Shown: positions 14,650-24,785, counted from the stretch's first letter. The stretch: DNA of 56,360 nt from an uncultured Prevotella sp. (GCA_900314935.1 OMXE01000022.1:1-56360); one strand, 5' to 3'. Made by a program: numbers and translations. Notes: generated by a model from the sequence alone, not told the origin.

Positions 14650-17600
14650 TTAACGCAGTTTAGTCTCTTCATATTTTATCTTTCGTTCCTCATATTTTGG
14701 TACCATATTATGGAAGAATCGTTCCCATACCTTCATAGCTGATTCCATAGCCTTCTCATCCATGACAGATATTTCTGATATGCGAGAGCCTAGTGTACTA
14801 ACCGAAGCCAGTCGTTTACCGAAATACTGGTCTTTGTCAGCATCATATAACAGCCACCATCTATCATGGAAAGGAGCTTTCCCGTCTGACTCATAGCAAC
14901 ACGACTTTACCTCAATTCGCCCCGTCAACTCTGCCGATACAGCATTCCAGCCGTTTTGAAACACTTCATTGAGACCATCCTGACGATCGTTGTTGGTCAA
15001 TATTGAGCACTTCAAGTCATTATTTATGTCCATCAATGTTTTGATGATAAACAGATCTTCCGCATGGAAATAGGGGTCTATTATTCTAATGATGTCACAG
15101 GGATGTTCTTTATACCAGTCAACTAATTGTTTTATACCTTTATTGCCCTCTCCAACTTGTATCATAGATTCATTGTTGTCGCTTAGCTCATTCATGATAC
15201 GGTTTACACGTTCCAATTTAACTTTCGTTCCTGAAGCAATAGCCAGCACTAATTTCAAGTTATAAATGATAGCATAATGCACTTCTCTGAGCAATATACG
15301 GTATTTTCGGTTTACCAAGTTCTTCTCAAATAGATTCTCCATAAAGAATAGTACTGCATTTTGCATTTCTGTTATCGAATTTTCATATATTTTTGTCATT
15401 ATCGATTGCGTGCTATTCACGTCCCTTACTACATTCTTTCGCTTAATAAGACATTCCATCTGCCGTTCAAAGAATCGAATCTGTTCATCATTCGTAAGCC
15501 TTATAACTTGGCCAAAGTCGTTTTTTGCAGCTTCAATCTTCTTGTTTGATGCCATGCGGTCTTTAAGGCGCTTTTTATAGTTTAAACGAGCAGGATCATC
15601 ATCTAGCATTTCCAGCATATTTTCTGCCAATTCTACATCATGATCCCTCACCAAATCTATCACTCGCTGATAGTCACTATATGAACCATTACCATCAGAC
15701 TTTAATGAGCCCATAACTTTTTTTGCAATACCTTTTGTCTTGCTATTTGCTGCCACAAATGCCTCTTGAAGACAGATGCCATATCGATTGAACTTGTCAA
15801 ACGTATAGCATATATCTTCAGTCTTTTGAACAGCTAAATCAATAAATTCTGCCTTGTCAGAAACCTTTTTCAGATATTCAGCCACATGTGCATATAAGAA
15901 TGCTTGATCTGCTACATTAGGAACACTCTCAATCTCTGACTTTAGACCATTGCTATTTACTATTCCGCTACTCCTACTCCCGTCTATCATTGCCTTACAA
16001 GCTATGCGGTAGCCATCGTGTTGAATTCCCCCCTTCATGGGTAAACGCTCCATAACAATCTTGTTTAAGTTGTTCCACAATACATTTTGTATTTCCCTTG
16101 ACAGCGTTCGATTACTATCACGTTTGATAGCCTGTGCTATAATATCAGTATAATTGAAAATAAAATTCTCATCCGTCGTATGAGCCATCAGATCCAGTAG
16201 CAGATCGTAATCTTTCTTCTCCATAGAAATCTGTGCCTGTATTTCTCGAGAGCTGGTATATTCAGGATAGGGGTATTTCGTAAGTATGTAGCGGGCAATA
16301 TTCTCTATGCACGCATTCTGGAAAAAAGAATCAAAGTCCTTTAAGCGGTCATACAGTAGTGTTTGTGAACACAAGTACAATGCAGGTGATATATGATAGA
16401 GAATTCTCTTCTGGTAATATCTTGAGTATTGGTCTATAGGTTTTGAGACATAGCGATTGAGGATGTTGTTAAACCTTTCTATATCATTCATTCCGTAGTA
16501 CTCTAGTGCTATCCTTGCCCAAAGGATCATACATTCACCATCACTTTCGTCGTAGGCCATCAAGGTCTTAATTTGATCCAAGTCTTCATCTGTACATAGT
16601 CCCGATCGTATTAAAATACCCAGTGAATGGACATATAGACTCATACTTTCAGTATATGCAGCGACACACGAATATGAAGAGAGTAATTGGTTGGTTCTAA
16701 TTGCAGTAGTTTTTGCAACATATTCCCGAGCTTCGTTTTTCATTGAAATCTTCGAGAGAACTTTGGCTATCTCATAACCTGTATTTACTTTCAGCCATGG
16801 TATATTAATCTTTTCCCACATAGTGTTTAAATCTTCCTTCACGACTTGACTAAACTTTTCGTCGTCGTAATTCTGACATATCCATACATATAGGGTTGCA
16901 AAAACATAACATTGTGCATCTGCCTGCTCTATTTCCTTAAATATGTCATAATTCTTCTTTACAGCATCGTACAAAGCCATATCCTTCCCGGCCTCAGTTA
17001 TCTTTTGTACCAATTCAATAAGGGGCTTATACAGTTCAGTTTTATCGTATGTAATTCCACTAAACAACTTCATGAAATATTTCCAATCAAGTTTCTTCAC
17101 ATCTGTCTGCCTCACATATTCTGTTGTAGCCAAAAGAAAGGCTCTGGTCTTACGCTCTTCGGTGTTCATTTTGTCTATAACATCTTTAATAAACGAGGGC
17201 GCAGTACATACTAATGCTTTGATGGGACCTTCTACAACTTTTAAGTGATAGGCTGAACTACCTAATATTTCAGTAATGTCATCAGTGACATCATCTTGCA
17301 GTTTGAAGGCTGGCATCATCCATTCTTCCACGTCCTTTTTCTCGCCAAGCAACTCATAGTCTCTCAACAACAGTGCTTTGCAATGCGCCTGAAGAGCTTT
17401 GTCTTTCAATTCTGTAATTTCTAAATACAAATCTTCCAATCTGTTCTTTGCGTCAGATTTATCAAACTTCTTTAGGGCACTAATTACAAGTATCTGCAGT
17501 TTCACATATTCCACTGTTGGATACTTGATATTAGCCATTACGGCATCAAGTAGCCCAACTACTGTTTTTACTTGTTCCTTTATCATGTCAGCCAGTGGTT

Positions 17601-19569
17601 TACAGAATTGCCTCAGGAACGACACCTTGGGCATAGTGTTTGTCGAAGTGTCTATTGTTAGTCTTACAGCATACTCAACGGCAAAGCCGATGTCCTCTCG
17701 ATCTTTATGATCAGGAATCCAATAGCTTAAGAAATACAACTGACTGCTAGCAGTTGGCAGTTCCTTCATCTTTGCAACCACCTGCTTCGCTGTACTGTCT
17801 TTCATTATCGACTTCATAACTGTGGCCATCTTCCTCAACCCTTCGTCAGAAATTCTCGTACAAACGACATCTGCCTTAGCTGAATTGGCTCCGTCAATCC
17901 TGCCTTCATAGTTATATGAAAGAGAGATTGCTGTATATAATCGGTCTATCTGTTGACGGTCTTTAGTTACTCTAGCCACCTTATCGATGATTTCCAATGC
18001 TTTTTCTAATTTAACAGGTAACATCAATTTGGCCAACTCCAATGCCTTATCAGGAATGTGCTCGAAGTCTATCGTATCTGATAGCGTTGTTATTTGTATA
18101 TCTATCTCTTCACTCATAGCGTCACTTAGGTGTTTCCCAGACTGTGCTATAATAAGCAGACATTTAAGTCGCTCTTCCAACAAGAAAACGTTTTGCGTTA
18201 AATCAAAAGCTTGTTCTTCATCTCCTATCGAAATCAATGCTTCTATTTCAGAGTCGCTTAATTCGTTTTTCTCAATTTCCCTTGACACACTTCGGTTGAT
18301 GGCAAAACGGAAATAGGCTGCTGCCTGAGAATCAAAGTCATTACAAGCATTAAATCCATACTCGCACTGTTCGTTCAGAGCTGCTTGCGACATTTTATTT
18401 TCCAGATAATGTTGTACGTTATCTGAGGTCAAATAAGCGACTAGCTGTTTGTTGTCTTTAACATGCTTATATAGAGCTGGCAAATAAAGGAATTGATCCT
18501 CAGCCTTCCCCCACTTCTCCATCATGTCAATTAACAATAGTTCTATGTTGGTCTTCATATGAGATAACCTGACACGTAAGTATTTTCTGTAATCGTCACT
18601 CTTCAGAGTTATCAAGTTATCCCTTTCCTCTATATATTCCTTACACCGACCTATAAGGTCTGCTGTTGCTGCTTCAGTCAGGTTCAGTGTCCTCATCACA
18701 GATTGTCTGCTTTGTGGTAATTCGCTGTAGGCCAACAGTGCCATCACCATGGTCAACTTTTCGTCTTTTTGGTCTTCTATCCAGTTATAGTCATCCTCAT
18801 AAAAGTCCTTAACATCATCGCGATAATAACAAAGAATTTTATCCACGCCATTCTTTTTAAGCTTGTCTGTAAGGATGACTAAGTTCCTAGCATGGCCCTT
18901 ACCACTTAGATCGTATATAGTGTCAATTGTGTCATGACTTAAACCTGGCACCACTCGCCCTAAGTAATCTTCTACGTCATTTTTTTGGAATCGTAGCATT
19001 TCGTTCGTCTGTTTTACAGGTATTCCTTCTGGTAGCAGTGGTTTAACAGCATCGCGATCACCCGAAAACAGAAAACGTCCGTTCTCTAGACCGAATAATG
19101 GAGCCAACAACAGTTTAATTGAGTCCACATATTCAGGAGGGATGGAAGCAAAACCATCCAGAACAAAATAGAGATATTTATTTTTCTTGTTCTTTGTCTG
19201 CTTACTTAATCTATAAATGCAATTAGAAAGAGTAACCTCTTCGTCTCCAGGATTTAATTCCACTTTAGTATAGAATGATAGTTGTTTCAAAAGGCTATTC
19301 ACAATAGTCCTTATACTCAGTAAGTGTCTTGACCATCCATTATTAAAATACGAGGCACAATTTTCACCATGGCGTCTTGCAAACAAAGCAAGTGCTGTGG
19401 TAATACCGACTCCCTCTACTCCAGTTAGGCACAGCACCCGTTCCTCTTCAAACTGGCTGTCAAATAAATCCAAATACTGATCACGTGATATAATATATTC
19501 CTGTAACTTCGGCCTTGTCTCACTAAGTGAATACATATTCACCAATTCCGTATTAATATTGTCTGCCAT
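14650..19569 (-). CDS. Giant STAND/NACHT-like protein with C-terminal PLD-like domain; candidate defence protein
   Basis: 1639 residues. The N-terminal 350 look like a STAND P-loop ATPase: a Walker A-like GVEGVGITT at 50-58 in which the invariant lysine is isoleucine (Ile56), a Walker B-like LYFVLDGF with Asp138, and FLFSGDRD near 167-173 in the sensor position. From about 350 to 1400 the protein is almost wholly helical with repeat-like pairs, as in TPR/HEAT scaffolds. The last 150 residues resemble a PLD-like fold: RIIDPYFHAED (DPYF at 1498-1501) and FHDRWWLLYD (HDR at 1568-1570). It follows AbiEi/AbiEii on the same strand after 68 bp, and a -7-like TATTTTTG (19596-19589) could give it its own promoter. 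Base composition is clearly more AT-rich than the flanks. I infer an anti-phage sensor-effector; no exact family is named. Confidence 0.7.
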   Translation of the reverse strand: MADNINTELVNMYSLSETRPKLQEYIISRDQYLDLFDSQFEEERVLCLTGVEGVGITTALALFARRHGENCASYFNNGWSRHLLSIRTIVNSLLKQLSFYTKVELNPGDEEVTLSNCIYRLSKQTKNKKNKYLYFVLDGFASIPPEYVDSIKLLLAPLFGLENGRFLFSGDRDAVKPLLPEGIPVKQTNEMLRFQKNDVEDYLGRVVPGLSHDTIDTIYDLSGKGHARNLVILTDKLKKNGVDKILCYYRDDVKDFYEDDYNWIEDQKDEKLTMVMALLAYSELPQSRQSVMRTLNLTEAATADLIGRCKEYIEERDNLITLKSDDYRKYLRVRLSHMKTNIELLLIDMMEKWGKAEDQFLYLPALYKHVKDNKQLVAYLTSDNVQHYLENKMSQAALNEQCEYGFNACNDFDSQAAAYFRFAINRSVSREIEKNELSDSEIEALISIGDEEQAFDLTQNVFLLEERLKCLLIIAQSGKHLSDAMSEEIDIQITTLSDTIDFEHIPDKALELAKLMLPVKLEKALEIIDKVARVTKDRQQIDRLYTAISLSYNYEGRIDGANSAKADVVCTRISDEGLRKMATVMKSIMKDSTAKQVVAKMKELPTASSQLYFLSYWIPDHKDREDIGFAVEYAVRLTIDTSTNTMPKVSFLRQFCKPLADMIKEQVKTVVGLLDAVMANIKYPTVEYVKLQILVISALKKFDKSDAKNRLEDLYLEITELKDKALQAHCKALLLRDYELLGEKKDVEEWMMPAFKLQDDVTDDITEILGSSAYHLKVVEGPIKALVCTAPSFIKDVIDKMNTEERKTRAFLLATTEYVRQTDVKKLDWKYFMKLFSGITYDKTELYKPLIELVQKITEAGKDMALYDAVKKNYDIFKEIEQADAQCYVFATLYVWICQNYDDEKFSQVVKEDLNTMWEKINIPWLKVNTGYEIAKVLSKISMKNEAREYVAKTTAIRTNQLLSSYSCVAAYTESMSLYVHSLGILIRSGLCTDEDLDQIKTLMAYDESDGECMILWARIALEYYGMNDIERFNNILNRYVSKPIDQYSRYYQKRILYHISPALYLCSQTLLYDRLKDFDSFFQNACIENIARYILTKYPYPEYTSSREIQAQISMEKKDYDLLLDLMAHTTDENFIFNYTDIIAQAIKRDSNRTLSREIQNVLWNNLNKIVMERLPMKGGIQHDGYRIACKAMIDGSRSSGIVNSNGLKSEIESVPNVADQAFLYAHVAEYLKKVSDKAEFIDLAVQKTEDICYTFDKFNRYGICLQEAFVAANSKTKGIAKKVMGSLKSDGNGSYSDYQRVIDLVRDHDVELAENMLEMLDDDPARLNYKKRLKDRMASNKKIEAAKNDFGQVIRLTNDEQIRFFERQMECLIKRKNVVRDVNSTQSIMTKIYENSITEMQNAVLFFMENLFEKNLVNRKYRILLREVHYAIIYNLKLVLAIASGTKVKLERVNRIMNELSDNNESMIQVGEGNKGIKQLVDWYKEHPCDIIRIIDPYFHAEDLFIIKTLMDINNDLKCSILTNNDRQDGLNEVFQNGWNAVSAELTGRIEVKSCCYESDGKAPFHDRWWLLYDADKDQYFGKRLASVSTLGSRISEISVMDEKAMESAMKVWERFFHNMVPKYEERKIKYEETKLR

Positions 19570-19637
19570 GCGTTCTTTATATTTAGTTCAAAAATACTGT
19601 CATAGAAATATAAATCAATTCTCCATGATGATTATAC

Positions 19638-20672
19638 CTATATCACCATATTCTTTACCCTTTTCTGTAACTCTTCAATCCTTCTCATTAATGCATCAAA
19701 TTCCAACGATTTACCATAAATGAAAAATCGTCTCATGTCAGCATAATCAGTCTTCCAAGCCTCAATATCCTTCTCTTGTATCATGAAGTTTATAGAAAGT
19801 GGATTGTGAAGGTCATAGTTCACATACTTCAAAGCATAGTACTTTCTACGATGCTCAACTATATTATCATATAAGGAACGGTCTGCTAATGCATCACGTC
19901 CATATTGAGTATCCATCAGTTTCTCCAAGTCATAAAAATGTCTTGACATTCGCACACTTCTCGGTTTTTCTTTCTGGAATTCCTCAGCAAGCAGGAATAG
20001 TTTTTCTAAAAACGTACGAGTGGGAACTACTGTCCTTATCATGCTATTGGCATCCGAATCTTCATCATCAAAACTTTCCCCAACCATCGACTTGATTTCA
20101 CGTTTCACTGTTGGTTCGTCCATCGAGAGACAACTAATCTCAATCTTCACACGTGGTGGTATATAGTTGATAGTATTCTCAATAATTGATGGATAATGTA
20201 ATAAAATGACGGTCGGATCTTTATCTGAATCTATCAGATGCCATTTGCCATTCTTGTCTTGTAATTGGGTTACATTTTCAATAGTATATCCTGTGATTCC
20301 CATATCGTTTAATCGAGCATCAAGTTGCATAGAAAGAGTTCCTTGTATATATTTTCGAGCCACTTTGCGCAGTTTTTCACGCTGACTTTTGCTTGTGCTC
20401 TCAATGCCAAAGAAAGTGTGGCTGATAGCTAAATCTATGTCTTCTGAAAAACGCTCGATGATGTTGAATCCTTTCGAGAGCGATGTGCCGCCCTTGAATA
20501 TCAGCGAGTCACGACAATCTGTTTGGAACAATGCCTTTAACGTTACAGTCACCCACCAGTCCTTTTCTATTGCAAGCCGATTAATACCCGAATGACCAAT
20601 TTCCGTCTGCTGCAACATGGCCAAACGGTCAACCAATTCATTATTTAGCCACAGTTTTCCCATCATCTTCAT
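19638..20672 (-). CDS. abiEii: AbiEii-type nucleotidyltransferase toxin
   Basis: 344 residues of the AbiEii/AbiGii family (DUF1814-type nucleotidyltransferase). The motifs are clear: FKGGTSLSK (residues 59-67) and the metal-binding SEDIDLAI (76-83). The toxins of type IV AbiE systems add nucleotides to tRNA or use GTP and block growth on phage infection. The start overlaps the AbiEi gene by 32 bp; ATGs at 20666 and 20663 are alternatives. With AbiEi it forms a complete pair, AT-rich like the STAND gene downstream. Confidence 0.92.
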   Translation of the reverse strand: MKMMGKLWLNNELVDRLAMLQQTEIGHSGINRLAIEKDWWVTVTLKALFQTDCRDSLIFKGGTSLSKGFNIIERFSEDIDLAISHTFFGIESTSKSQREKLRKVARKYIQGTLSMQLDARLNDMGITGYTIENVTQLQDKNGKWHLIDSDKDPTVILLHYPSIIENTINYIPPRVKIEISCLSMDEPTVKREIKSMVGESFDDEDSDANSMIRTVVPTRTFLEKLFLLAEEFQKEKPRSVRMSRHFYDLEKLMDTQYGRDALADRSLYDNIVEHRRKYYALKYVNYDLHNPLSINFMIQEKDIEAWKTDYADMRRFFIYGKSLEFDALMRRIEELQKRVKNMVI

Positions 20673-21279
20673 TGTATTTAAGCATTGGTTTTATAATTCG
20701 TTTCATCCAAACAGGCATCATATCCACATCCTTTACTAATGTGTCTTTATCAGGTTCTTTGGTTATCAGTAAGCGTATCGTCTGCAATTCTTCTTGTCCC
20801 ACATTCTCTTGTTTCAACGCCTTCAATGCCTGTACCATAAATGCGATTAGACTTGTCCTATAGCAGAAGTTTTTCGGAACTCCACGTTTCAAAACTACTT
20901 GCTGATTCACTAATTTAACAGTCCTTTCACTACCCGTTGTCAAATATGTATAATTTATTGGCACCTGAGTAGAGAGTCCTAAAGCGTTTAATGCCGTTAT
21001 ACCAGAAGGTAACACCTCTGCATTATCCCGAGTAGCAATGGCTTGAACGATTTTCTCAACGGATGGTGCCACTACTCCAAATTTGCTTTTTCTCGGTTTT
21101 GCATATATACCCTGTGCAAGTTTCATTAACACACCCTCATCTGTTAACTCTGCTAATGTTCCACCGACAAATTCTGAATGATATTCAGGAAAGTCTGAAC
21201 GGAATAGAATACTATCTTCAGGTAACGCTTCTATACGCTTTCGAAGGGTACCACTATCTATAGAATTATCGCTACTCAT
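20641..21279 (-). CDS. abiEi: AbiEi-type antitoxin (DUF6088-like)
   Basis: 212 residues from ATG 21279. The N-terminal winged helix (about 25-70, VGGTLAELTDEGVLMKLAQG, then IYAKP) followed by a domain with LPSGITALNALGLSTQVP is typical of AbiEi/DUF6088 antitoxins that repress their operon and neutralise AbiEii. A TTG at 21315 would extend it by 12 codons but lies within the -7 box region (TATCTTTG on the minus strand, 21320-21313), so ATG 21279 with AAAGGTG before it is chosen. Confidence 0.85.
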   Translation of the reverse strand: MSSDNSIDSGTLRKRIEALPEDSILFRSDFPEYHSEFVGGTLAELTDEGVLMKLAQGIYAKPRKSKFGVVAPSVEKIVQAIATRDNAEVLPSGITALNALGLSTQVPINYTYLTTGSERTVKLVNQQVVLKRGVPKNFCYRTSLIAFMVQALKALKQENVGQEELQTIRLLITKEPDKDTLVKDVDMMPVWMKRIIKPMLKYNEDDGKTVAK

Positions 21280-21504
21280 TACACCTTTGAAATTTTGACA
21301 ATTTTTCAAATGCAAAGATAAAACAAAAAAATAATACTTCCAAATATTTTAGCTTTTTTATATTGGTTTTTCTTAATATTCTTGCATAGCATTTATTTAG
21401 CAAACATAGCATCATTTTCAAAAAATGATGGAAAAGATATATATTATCCATCGGGATTAATAATTGTTTTTGTAACTCGTTCTTCAATGAATGTCTTGAC
21501 GCTT

Positions 21505-22341
21505 CTAATGATGATCTGAGTAAATTGCCAACCTCTCCCTCACATACTTCACACTCGCTACATACTCCTCATCGGTGGTGAGGTGCTCGATAATCATGGG
21601 CATGTGGGGATTCTCGGCGGTGGCCAACTGGGCGTATAGCTCTAGGTTCAAGGTGCCCTCGCCACAGGCACATTCCTGTAGCTGGAAGGTGTATTCGGGC
21701 TTCAACCGGATGTCCTTCAGGTGACAGCTCACGATGGTACCATGCAGTTTCTCGAAACACTCCATGAGAAACTCATCATTGAAGAAATACCTGCGGGGTG
21801 TGGTAATCATGTTCACCACATCGAGGTGGGTGCCGAACATCTCACGATCCACATCCTCTATCAATCGCAGATACTCGTCAGGACTACTGGGAATCATCCA
21901 CGGCATGGACTCGATACAGAACTTGGTATGTGTGGGCTGGGCAGTATCGATGATCTGCTGAATCATGCTGACCGCCATATCCCATAGCTCCCGACTGAAG
22001 TTCTCGCGATAACCACCATCCCAACGCGGACCGTAGGGCGTACCCACCACATTCACACAACAGTCGGCCCCGATAGCATCAGCCATCCGGAGCTGACGCA
22101 CGGCATAGTCAATCCAATGCTTGCGCTCATCGGGGTCGGCAGCCAGTGTGTTGCGCCATACCCCCACCTCGGCAATGGTTAGTCCGACTTGATCGGCCGC
22201 CTTCTTATATGCCATGTAAACATCCTCCCCGTCGTCACAGCAAACGGGGAAGTTCACGGTGTCGAGACCGAGAGCCTTATGCTTCGCCGCCCAATCCTCA
22301 GGGGAGTGATGTTCCAACGATGATGAAATACCTAAATACAT
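21505..22341 (-). CDS. Sugar phosphate isomerase/epimerase-like TIM-barrel protein
   Basis: 278 residues of the AP endonuclease 2/xylose isomerase-like TIM-barrel family. The metal-ligand pattern is visible: ...KFCIESMPW (Glu), FGTHLDVVNM (His, Asp), IVSCHLKDIRL (His) and MIIEHL (Glu). The reaction is probably an aldose/ketose or inositol-type isomerisation or epimerisation. Its ATG overlaps the stop of the FMN enzyme gene by one base, and the GPH transporter precedes both, so they act on one imported compound. Confidence 0.8.
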   Translation of the reverse strand: MYLGISSSLEHHSPEDWAAKHKALGLDTVNFPVCCDDGEDVYMAYKKAADQVGLTIAEVGVWRNTLAADPDERKHWIDYAVRQLRMADAIGADCCVNVVGTPYGPRWDGGYRENFSRELWDMAVSMIQQIIDTAQPTHTKFCIESMPWMIPSSPDEYLRLIEDVDREMFGTHLDVVNMITTPRRYFFNDEFLMECFEKLHGTIVSCHLKDIRLKPEYTFQLQECACGEGTLNLELYAQLATAENPHMPMIIEHLTTDEEYVASVKYVRERLAIYSDHH

Positions 22342-23225
22342 TAGAAGTTCCTCCTGTGAATAACCGTGGAATCCATCTTATCCAACGCAGGGATGCCAGT
22401 GCGTGCCATGATACCAGCCAGTTCGGCAGTCATCTCGTTGATGCGAATCGACACGGCATCTTCTCCTTCCTTGAGCAGCGGCATCAGATGACGGCCCACC
22501 GATACGGCCTTAGCACCGAGCGCCAGACACTTGTAAGCATCCATTCCGCTTTCGATGCCGCAATCCACAAACACCGGTATTTCTCCTCCTGTTACAGAAA
22601 GAATATCCGGGAGCGCCATCAGCGGCGGTACGGCATATTGGATCATGCCATGATGGTGCGACACCACCATACCTGCACAGCCAGCCTTCATACACCTCTC
22701 GGCATCGTGCGGACTGAGTACACCCTTCGCGATGAACGGTACACCGGCAGCCTGCACAAAGTCGGTCAGCTCCTCAGTGGATTTCGCCTTCATGGGGAGT
22801 CCGAACACATTATCGTACCCGCCTTCGGAATTGAAGGCATGATCGATATCCATTCCCACAGCCATACAGCCCACCTTGACCGCATGGTCGATCTTGCGGA
22901 ACACCTCGCGGTTATCAGCATGCGGCTTGATGATCTTGATGGTACGGGCTCCAGTGGCCACGATGTCCTCCAGTTCTTGGTCGCTACCCATGCCCACCCA
23001 ATGCACAGCACCACTTAGGGCAGCTGCACGGGCATAGATCACCATACCGTTGCGTGCTGAGTTATGCAGATGCGACAGGGCAGCGGTCATAATCGGTGTG
23101 CGGAATACTTCGCCGAACAGCGTCATTTCGGTTGACGGGAGCTCAGCATCCAGGTAACGTGTCTCGATCAGCAGAGAGTCGAAATAGTCTCTCGTGATCT
23201 TGTCGGAATTTGATGTCAGTTGCAT
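22341..23225 (-). CDS. FMN-dependent alpha-hydroxy-acid dehydrogenase-like protein with altered active-site motif
   Basis: 294 residues, TIM barrel of the FMN-dependent 2-hydroxy-acid dehydrogenase family but shorter than lactate oxidases (about 350-380). Phosphate-side blocks are present: FIAKGVLSPHDAERCMKAG (Lys167) and the final VFVDCGIESGMDAYKCLALGA (split at GIESG) with SVGRHL. The family's SNHGGR motif reads SHHHGM (189-194), keeping the catalytic histidine but losing the arginine that holds the substrate carboxylate. It is followed by the isomerase gene with a 1-bp overlap. The substrate is probably not a simple 2-hydroxy acid; that is inference. Confidence 0.8.
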   Translation of the reverse strand: MQLTSNSDKITRDYFDSLLIETRYLDAELPSTEMTLFGEVFRTPIMTAALSHLHNSARNGMVIYARAAALSGAVHWVGMGSDQELEDIVATGARTIKIIKPHADNREVFRKIDHAVKVGCMAVGMDIDHAFNSEGGYDNVFGLPMKAKSTEELTDFVQAAGVPFIAKGVLSPHDAERCMKAGCAGMVVSHHHGMIQYAVPPLMALPDILSVTGGEIPVFVDCGIESGMDAYKCLALGAKAVSVGRHLMPLLKEGEDAVSIRINEMTAELAGIMARTGIPALDKMDSTVIHRRNF

Positions 23226-23230
23226 ATCAT

Positions 23231-24643
23231 TTATTTTTTTGTGACCGCAGCATTGATCTCGTCCATCTTCTCATCACTCAGTTCGTATTTGCCGATGACG
23301 TAGATGGCCAGGACGAACAAGGCAGCGGGAATCAAGGTGACGAGCCAGAGGATGCCCTGCTCAGCCAGAGGAGTCTGTAAGGTTTCTCCCGCCTTGAAGT
23401 CAACCCAGGCAAGCACCAGTCCGGGGATGACACCACCCAGCGCCATTCCTGCCTTCATGAAGATGCAGATGAGCGCGTTCACGATGCCCGCCACACGCTT
23501 GCCCGAAGCATATTCGCTATATGTAACCACCTCGGGAACCAGTGCCCACATATAACCCGTGGCCACTACAAAGCCCGTGCTCTTGACGAACTGTACTGCG
23601 AAGATCAGAGGGGAGTAGGTCTTCAGAGCGGGAATGGAGCCGCAGAGGTACATCAGTAGCATGGCGGCGATGGCTATTCCGAGGAACAGACGGAACATCC
23701 CGTTCTTGCCGATCTTCCGTTTGATGGCAGGTACCATAGGTAGGAAGATGAATGCGGGAATGGTACCGAGCCACATAAATACCGTGGTCATGAACGGCGT
23801 GGCATGCATGTTGAAAGTCATGAAATACGAGTCGGCCGCATTACTGATGCTCATGGTGGTGAACGCGATGATGAAGAAGAGAGACAGGATCCTGAGCGGA
23901 CGGTTCCTCACCAGCTCCATCCAGAGGTCGCTCACCTTGACACTGGCGGTCTCGCTCTTGTCCATCACGATGCGCTCCTTACTCTCAAAGAACGTGACGA
24001 GCAGCAGTATCAAACCGGTCAGGGCGAAGATGCTCATGGTGAAGAACCATGCCTGTCCTGCCTCGGGGGTGTTATAGACCGCCTCCATCTGTCCCGTCTG
24101 CGGGTTCAGCACCTTTGGTGCGAAGAGAACGATGACCAGCGGGAGCGTCTTGATGATCAGTCCTGCGAGATTAGCCATGATCATGCGCACACTGGTAAGG
24201 ATGGTAATCTCATCGGTGTCGCGCGTAAGCGATGTGCCCAATGCTCCATAAGGCACATTGATCAACGTGAAGCACATGCTCAGTCCTACGTATGTGATAT
24301 AGGCATAGAGCAGCGATCCGCTGAACCCGTTCCAGAAGCACAACATGGCGAAGGCAGCCAGAGGGATTCCACCGAACAGCAGCCACGAGCGGTATTTGCC
24401 CCAGCGCGGGTGCGACTTATCGACCATCGCCCCCACCATCGGGTCCCATATCACGTCGATGATACGCACCACAAGGAACATCACGGCCACCACCGCCGAA
24501 TCCAATCCAAAGACGTTGTTATAGTAGAACAGTAGCCAGATGCTGACTGTCTGATAGATCAGGTTCTGTGCCAAGTCGCCCGAACAGAACCCGATGCGTT
24601 CCCTCCACGAGAGCTTGTAATATCCGTTAATAGCACTTTCCAT
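23231..24643 (-). CDS. GPH-type sugar:cation symporter (MelB family)
   Basis: 470 residues, 12 predicted membrane segments. Family blocks: SWRERIGFCSGDLAQNLIYQ at the start, VRIIDVIWDPMVGAMVDKSHPRWGKYRSW (split at MVGAM; the Asp and DKSHPRWGKYR loop are diagnostic) and NVPYGALGTSLTRDTDE. GPH carriers bring in glycosides, pentosides or hexuronides with Na+ or H+. It has a promoter TATCTTTG (24678-24671), then a 27-nt leader with AGGAAG, and heads the three-gene operon. Confidence 0.9.
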   Translation of the reverse strand: MESAINGYYKLSWRERIGFCSGDLAQNLIYQTVSIWLLFYYNNVFGLDSAVVAVMFLVVRIIDVIWDPMVGAMVDKSHPRWGKYRSWLLFGGIPLAAFAMLCFWNGFSGSLLYAYITYVGLSMCFTLINVPYGALGTSLTRDTDEITILTSVRMIMANLAGLIIKTLPLVIVLFAPKVLNPQTGQMEAVYNTPEAGQAWFFTMSIFALTGLILLLVTFFESKERIVMDKSETASVKVSDLWMELVRNRPLRILSLFFIIAFTTMSISNAADSYFMTFNMHATPFMTTVFMWLGTIPAFIFLPMVPAIKRKIGKNGMFRLFLGIAIAAMLLMYLCGSIPALKTYSPLIFAVQFVKSTGFVVATGYMWALVPEVVTYSEYASGKRVAGIVNALICIFMKAGMALGGVIPGLVLAWVDFKAGETLQTPLAEQGILWLVTLIPAALFVLAIYVIGKYELSDEKMDEINAAVTKK

Positions 24644-24785
24644 GAGTCTGATAGCTTCCTAATTGCCACCGCAAAGATAAGCATAAAATGATAAATTTTT
24701 ACATAATTGCAAGAAAAACTGATGGATTCGTGTACAAATCCACACTTTTTCGCACAAAAGACGACGATTATTCCATCTTTTTATT

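Noticed and set aside
22146..23018. Plus-strand ORF (290 codons) opposite the FMN enzyme and isomerase genes
   Set aside because: Mirror frame with Arg/His/Ser bias and no domain; the opposite strand has two good family matches.
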